This document shows, piece by piece, positions 60,020 to 64,000 of a stretch of 64,000 nucleotides of DNA (the stretch's first letter is position 1; each line of letters begins with the position of its first letter). Below the pieces are notes generated by a model. The model had not been told where the DNA came from and made no database searches. It saw nothing but the letters and a program-made list of their open reading frames with translations. Source of the stretch: VRUE01 sp963796705 (lineage in GTDB: Bacteria; Actinomycetota; Thermoleophilia; Solirubrobacterales; 70-9); NCBI GenBank assembly GCA_963796705.1, contig CAWCMK010000004.1, positions 962,347-1,026,346 on the forward strand, written 5' to 3'. Both the position numbers and the translations under genes were made by a program.

Positions 60020-60036
60020 TATACTTTCTGAAGTAT
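60020..60036. promoter_or_regulatory. Promoter -10 with overlapping palindrome before thioredoxin
   Basis: TATACT (60020-60025) is a near-ideal -10. It overlaps a palindrome, ATACTT (60021-60026) with AAGTAT (60031-60036), four bases apart, which could be a regulator site. The leader to GTG 60074 is about 40 bases and contains CAGGAGA. Confidence 0.5.
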
Positions 60037-60073
60037 TGAGCGACGATCCTCGACTCTCAGGAGACCAGATTCC

Positions 60074-60400
60074 GTGACAGGCAAACTCCAAGACGTGACC
60101 GACGCCACCTTCAAGTCGGAGGTTCTGGACGCCGATGGGCCGGTGCTCGTCGACTTCTGGGCGCCCTGGTGCGGCCCCTGCCGCGTCGTCCATCCGGTGC
60201 TGGAGGAGATCGACGCCGAGCGCGAGGATCTGAAGATCCTCAGCCTCAACGTCGATGAGAACCAGCAGACCGCGGCTCAGTATGAAGTGCTCTCGATCCC
60301 GACGATGCTGCTCTTCAAGGACGGCGCGATCGCCAAGAAAGTTGTCGGGGCGATGCCCAAGCGGCGCCTCGAGGCCGAGCTCGAGCCGGCGCTCGCCTAG
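60074..60400 (+). CDS. trxA: Thioredoxin
   Basis: This 108-residue thioredoxin has active site FWAPWCGPCRVVHPVL near residue 28 and the cis-Pro loop LSIPTMLLFKDG near 72. It is a general disulfide reductant in the cytosol. The start is GTG 60074 behind CAGGAGA (60058-60064). Unlike many neighbours it has a leader and a strong -10, which suggests regulated expression. A small tautomerase gene follows by 21 bp. Confidence 0.95.
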   Translation: MTGKLQDVTDATFKSEVLDADGPVLVDFWAPWCGPCRVVHPVLEEIDAEREDLKILSLNVDENQQTAAQYEVLSIPTMLLFKDGAIAKKVVGAMPKRRLEAELEPALA

Positions 60401-60421
60401 CCCGCGGTTCGGAGCGGGCCG

Positions 60422-60598
60422 ATGCCATTCGTCCAGATCGACTGGTACGAGGGACGCAGCGACGAGCAGAAGGCGCAGATCGCGAAGCGAATCGAAGCGG
60501 CGCTGGTGGAGGTCGCCGGGGTCCCTCCCGAGCACTGCTGGATCAAGTTCTCGGACTCGAAGAAGTCCGACTTCATCATCGGTCCGGTCGACGAGTAG
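60422..60598 (+). CDS. 4-Oxalocrotonate-tautomerase-like small enzyme
   Basis: The frame ATG 60422 to TAG 60598 encodes 58 residues starting MPFVQIDWYEG, then SDEQKAQIAKRIEAALVEVA and GVPPEHCWIKFSD. Pro at position 2 would become the catalytic N-terminal proline after Met removal, as in 4-oxalocrotonate tautomerases. The length fits this family of very small hexameric or trimeric isomerases. The usual Arg11 and Arg39 positions are not clearly kept, so the substrate is open. It lies 21 bp after thioredoxin, probably in the same transcript. Confidence 0.8.
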   Translation: MPFVQIDWYEGRSDEQKAQIAKRIEAALVEVAGVPPEHCWIKFSDSKKSDFIIGPVDE

Positions 60599-60693
60599 GC
60601 CAGCAGCGCTCAGCAGCACCGGGTCAGGCGGTGGCCTCTCGGCGAAATGGAGGATCCTCGCTGGCCTTCACGGGCACCGCGAGGACCCCGGCC

Positions 60694-63600
60694 TCAGACC
60701 CGACTGACTCCGATACGCAGCTCCCGCCCGTCGATCCTCGCGGTGATCGCACCCGTGCTCTCGTAAGCGACCGACTTGGCGAGCACCTCGCCCGTCAAGT
60801 AGTCCTGATGCTCGCGCGCCGCCGCCACGAGGCGCTCATCGCCCCCGAGCCTCAGCTCGATCCGGTCGCTGATCTGAAGCCCCGCCTCCTTGCGCGCGTT
60901 CTGAACCGCGTGGACCACCTCACGGGCGAGGCCCTCGCGGATCAGCTCCTCGTCGAGCTCAAGCGCCAGGGCAACCGCGTGGCCCGCCTCCGCCTCGACC
61001 TCATAGCCCTCGAGGGGCTGCAGGGCGAGGCTCAGCTCCTCGGCTGAGAGAACGTGCTCGTCGCCATCGACGTTGATACCGACCTCGCCGCCCTCCGCCA
61101 TGACCCGCGCAACGTGGCCCGGATCGAGCGCCGCGACGGCGGCGGCGACCTGCGGCATGCGCTTTCCGAAGCGCGGCCCGAGGCTCCGGTAGTTGGGCTT
61201 GACCGCGTAGCTGACCAGATCCGCCTCCTCAGAGACGAAGTCGAGTTCCTTGACGTTCAGCTCCCCAATCACCAGCTCCGCGAGAGCCTCGATCGCGGCC
61301 CGCTCGGCGTCGTTGGCGACGATCACGGCGCGACGCAGCGGCTGGCGCACCTTCACCTTGGCCTGGGCGCGGGCGGCACGGCCGAGCTCAACCGTGAGCC
61401 TCACCGCCCCCATCCCGGCCTCCAGCTCGGGGTCGGCGAGCGCCTCCTCAACCTCGGGGAAGTCGCGCAGGTGCACGGAGTCAGGCAGCGGGCCGGCCTC
61501 GCCGGTCTCCCCGGCGGCGAGATTGATGTGGATCGCGTCGGCCAGAAAGGGGGTGAATGGCGCGAGCAGCGCCACCGTCTCCAGCAGGCAGTGGCGCAGG
61601 GTCGCGAAGGCCGCCGGCTCCCCCTCCCAGAAACGGCGCCGCGAGAGCCGCACGTACCAGTTGGAGAGTTCCTCGACGAACTCGGCGATCGCTCGCCCGG
61701 CGGCCGTGCCGTCGAACTCGTCCATCCTCGCGCGGACCGTCGCGATCGTCCCCTGAAGCCTCGATAGGGCCCAGCGGTCGAGTTCGTTGCCGGGCTCGGG
61801 GGGAGCGGAGAAGTCGCCCGGCGCCAGGCCCTCTGCATTCGCGTAAAGGACCCAGAATGAGTAGGTGTTCCAGAGCGTCAGGAGGAACTGGCGCACCGAT
61901 TCGCCGACCGTCTCAAGCGAGAAGCGGTAGCCCGCCCAGGGCTGCTGCGAGGTCAGGTAATACCAGCGAAAGGCGTCGGCGCCGTGGGCGGCGATCACGT
62001 CCCAGGGATCGACGACGTTGCCCCTGCTCTTTGACATCTTCTGCCCCTCGGGATCGAGGATCAGCCCCAGGCAGACGCAGTTTCGGTAACTGGAGGAGTG
62101 AAAGAGCAGCGTCGACTCGGCCAGCAGCGTGTAGAACCAGCCCCGGGTTTGGTCGATCGCCTCGCAGATGTAGTCGGCGGGGAAGCGCTCGTCGAACACG
62201 GCCTCGTTCTCGAAGGGGTAGTGAAACTGGGCAAAGGGCATCGCGCCGCTGTCATACCAGGTGTCGATCACCGACTCGACACGCCGCATCTCCCCCTTGC
62301 ACCGCTCGCAATCAAGCGTCACTTCGTCGATGTAGGGGCGGTGCAGGTCCTCGGGGACCTCGCCCCTGGCCCGCGCCGCGAGCTCTGCGACAGAGCCGAT
62401 GCAGGCGAGCCCCTCGCAATCTGGATCGGTGCAACGCCAGACCGGCAGCGGCGTGCCCCAGTAGCGGTCCCGGGAGAGCGCCCAATCGACGTTGTTCTCG
62501 AGCCATTTGCCGAAGCGGCCGTGCTTGATGTGCTCCGGGTGCCAGCCGATCGTCTCGTTGTTGGCGAGCATCTCCTCCCGCGAGCCGGAGGTGGCGATGT
62601 ACCAGCTCGACGTGGCGTAGTAGAGGAGCGGCGTGCCGCAGCGCCAGCAGTGCGGGTAGGCGTGCTCGTAGACCTGCTCGCGAAAGAGCAGGCCGCGGGC
62701 ATCGAGATCGTCGATCAGCGCCCGGGTTAGCTCGGGGTCCTTGACGAACCTTCCCTCGAAGCCGACCACGCGGCGGTCGAAGGTCCCGTCGGGCATCACC
62801 GGGTTGTAGAGGGTGCCGTGGCTGGCCGGGTCGAAGATCCCGTTCTCGGCGGCGACCGCGTAATCGTCCTCCCCGAAGGCCGGGGCGATGTGGACCAGTC
62901 CGGTTCCGTCCTCGGTCGTGACGAAATCACCCGCGATCACCGGGTACCCGCCGCTGGGCCGATCGCTGAGGTTGAATACCGGCCCCTCATAGGAGCGGCC
63001 GAGAAGCTCTGAACCCCCGAAGCGCTCGATGATCTCCGCCTCCTCCCCGAGCACCCGAGCGAGCAATGGCTCGGCCACGATCAGCGTCTCGGTCCCGTCG
63101 GGACCGTCGCCGACCCGGGCGCGCACGTAGGAGACGTCGGGCGCGACGGCGACCGCGACGTTGCCGGGCAGCGTCCAGGGCGTCGTCGTCCAGACCAGCA
63201 GCGACTCGCCCTCGGAGCCCTGCAGGGGAAACCGAACAAATATCGAGGGGTCCTCTACATCCTCATAGCCCAGCGCGACCTCATGCGAGGAGAGCGCCGT
63301 GCCGCAGCGCGGGCAGTAGGGCACGACCTTGTGGCCCTCATAGAGCCGGCTCTCCTCCCAGAGCCTTTTCAGCGACCACCAGACCGACTCGATGTAGTCG
63401 TTCTCAAGGGTCACGTAGGGATCGTCGAGGTCGATCCAGAAGCCGATCCGCTCGGTCAGCCGGTTCCAATCCTCGACGTACTCAAAGACGGACTCGCGAC
63501 AGCGCGCGTTGAACGCGGCGATCCCGTATTCCTCGATCTCCTGCTTGGAGGAGATGCCGAGCTCTTTTTCAACCTCGATCTCGACCGGCAGGCCGTGGCA

Positions 63601-63864
63601 ATCCCAGCCGGCCTTGCGCGGTACGCGGAAACCACACATCGCCCGGTAGCGCGGGTAGACGTCCTTGAATACGCGGGCCAGGACATGGTGTGAGCCGGGA
63701 CGGCCGTTGGCGGTCGGCGGGCCCTCGTAGAAGCTCCACACCGGGGCTCCCTCGCGGGCGGCCAGCTGACGGGCAAACACCTCGCGCTCGCGCCAGCGCG
63801 CCAGGATCCGCTCCTCGAGGTCGGGGAAGCTCTGCCGGGGGTCTACGGGTCGAAAGCCTGGCAC
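60694..63864 (-). CDS. ileS: Isoleucyl-tRNA synthetase
   Basis: This is a 1056-residue class I synthetase. The HIGH-type motif is in GPPTANGRPGSHHVLARVFK near residue 50, with HIGH as GSHH. The CP1 editing domain lies near 190-400 (LVWTTTPWTLPGNVAVAVAP at its start), and KMSKS is in GQKMSKSRGNVVDPWD near 610. The long C-terminal anticodon region has no clear zinc finger, so it belongs to the eukaryote/archaea-like IleS type found in many actinobacteria. GTG 63864 is the start; TAGAAT lies nine bases upstream. A short gap of 95 bp separates it from the tautomerase gene. Confidence 0.95.
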   Translation of the reverse strand: MPGFRPVDPRQSFPDLEERILARWREREVFARQLAAREGAPVWSFYEGPPTANGRPGSHHVLARVFKDVYPRYRAMCGFRVPRKAGWDCHGLPVEIEVEKELGISSKQEIEEYGIAAFNARCRESVFEYVEDWNRLTERIGFWIDLDDPYVTLENDYIESVWWSLKRLWEESRLYEGHKVVPYCPRCGTALSSHEVALGYEDVEDPSIFVRFPLQGSEGESLLVWTTTPWTLPGNVAVAVAPDVSYVRARVGDGPDGTETLIVAEPLLARVLGEEAEIIERFGGSELLGRSYEGPVFNLSDRPSGGYPVIAGDFVTTEDGTGLVHIAPAFGEDDYAVAAENGIFDPASHGTLYNPVMPDGTFDRRVVGFEGRFVKDPELTRALIDDLDARGLLFREQVYEHAYPHCWRCGTPLLYYATSSWYIATSGSREEMLANNETIGWHPEHIKHGRFGKWLENNVDWALSRDRYWGTPLPVWRCTDPDCEGLACIGSVAELAARARGEVPEDLHRPYIDEVTLDCERCKGEMRRVESVIDTWYDSGAMPFAQFHYPFENEAVFDERFPADYICEAIDQTRGWFYTLLAESTLLFHSSSYRNCVCLGLILDPEGQKMSKSRGNVVDPWDVIAAHGADAFRWYYLTSQQPWAGYRFSLETVGESVRQFLLTLWNTYSFWVLYANAEGLAPGDFSAPPEPGNELDRWALSRLQGTIATVRARMDEFDGTAAGRAIAEFVEELSNWYVRLSRRRFWEGEPAAFATLRHCLLETVALLAPFTPFLADAIHINLAAGETGEAGPLPDSVHLRDFPEVEEALADPELEAGMGAVRLTVELGRAARAQAKVKVRQPLRRAVIVANDAERAAIEALAELVIGELNVKELDFVSEEADLVSYAVKPNYRSLGPRFGKRMPQVAAAVAALDPGHVARVMAEGGEVGINVDGDEHVLSAEELSLALQPLEGYEVEAEAGHAVALALELDEELIREGLAREVVHAVQNARKEAGLQISDRIELRLGGDERLVAAAREHQDYLTGEVLAKSVAYESTGAITARIDGRELRIGVSRV

Positions 63865-63901
63865 GGGCAGCTGATTCTATGAGCGGGTAGGCTGCGCGCC
63901 G

Positions 63902-64000
63902 GTGCCCGTCTACGACCTCAACGGGAAGGTGGCGCTGGTGACCGGCGCGGCGCGCGGGATCGGCTTCGAGACGGCGCGGCAGATGCATGGGCGCGGCGCC
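63902..64000 (+). CDS. Short-chain dehydrogenase/reductase (partial, runs off the window)
   Basis: The first 33 codons are present: VPVYDLNGKVALVTGAARGI, then GFETARQMHGRGA. TGxxxGIG is the SDR cofactor loop. The start is GTG 63902 with TAGGCT (63888-63893) eight bases upstream. It diverges from ileS. The rest of the gene lies outside. Confidence 0.85.
   Translation, partial: MPVYDLNGKVALVTGAARGIGFETARQMHGRGA

Overview
The window is GC-rich, densely packed chromosomal DNA with no rRNA, tRNA, CRISPR array, transposase or phage gene that I can see. Gene content points to an actinobacterium, most likely class Thermoleophilia (Solirubrobacterales-like). The clues are HtaA-like and DUF6636 secreted proteins, decapeptide-repeat surface proteins, a fused 2-oxoglutarate dehydrogenase, a decaprenyl-phosphate phosphoribosyltransferase, GTG/TTG starts, and many genes whose -10 hexamer lies 6-7 bp before the start codon (leaderless transcription). 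The assignment is inferred from protein families; no rRNA marker is present.

Layout. 0-1.7 kb: end of a nuo operon (nuoN). 1.8-9.4 kb: acyl-CoA ligase, auxin-efflux-type carrier with a structured leader, VOC protein, a tandem ThyX-like protein, and small membrane, CBS and zinc-ribbon genes. 9.5-18.2 kb: DUF6636 lipoprotein, a TetR gene with an internal stop, an LPG-synthase-like membrane protein divergent from a sulfotransferase, a RibD-like reductase, an ACAD10/11-type dehydrogenase with an APH-type kinase nearby, and a histidine kinase/response regulator pair. 18.3-25.3 kb: DEAD-box helicase, MDR oxidoreductase, PfkB kinase, citrate synthase followed by three small overlapping genes, and UbiA. 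25.3-29.4 kb: a decayed histidine kinase, then an AGPS-type FAD enzyme and a fatty acyl-CoA reductase/SDR fusion, together a plausible ether-lipid operon. 29.4-37.8 kb: lipoyl-E2-E1 2-oxoglutarate dehydrogenase fusion, DUF3817 protein, a candidate C-rich-loop small RNA, aconitase and an SDR. 37.9-43.6 kb: a c-di-AMP (ydaO) riboswitch before an NlpC/P60-like hydrolase, a polyamine-type ABC operon and a secreted trypsin-like protease. 43.7-47.3 kb: propionyl-CoA carboxylase beta subunit and methylmalonyl-CoA mutase. 47.3-51.6 kb: HtaA-like protein, UDP-glucuronate decarboxylase, a basic coiled-coil protein behind two tandem LexA-type boxes, and an IMPase-like protein. 51.7-64 kb: an AddB-like helicase-nuclease with degenerate motor motifs, PAC2 protein, a TauE exporter split in two, trehalose-phosphatase, PolX, polyprenol-phosphate mannose synthase, thioredoxin, tautomerase, ileS and the start of an SDR gene.

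How the genes fit together. Central oxidative metabolism is well represented (citrate synthase, aconitase, 2-oxoglutarate dehydrogenase, complex I), along with fatty-acid and propionate use (acyl-CoA ligase, ACAD, PccB, MCM). Envelope functions form a second theme: ether lipid, UbiA, mannosyl transfer, a c-di-AMP-controlled hydrolase and secreted proteins. DNA repair is a third: PolX, the helicase-nuclease and LexA boxes.

The items most worth follow-up are the ether-lipid operon, the C-rich-loop RNA, the tandem LexA boxes, the tandem ThyX protein with its active-site motif divided between repeats, the lipoyl-containing OGDH fusion, the degenerate helicase-nuclease, and a polyamine ATPase gene whose best-placed start codon would be GTA.
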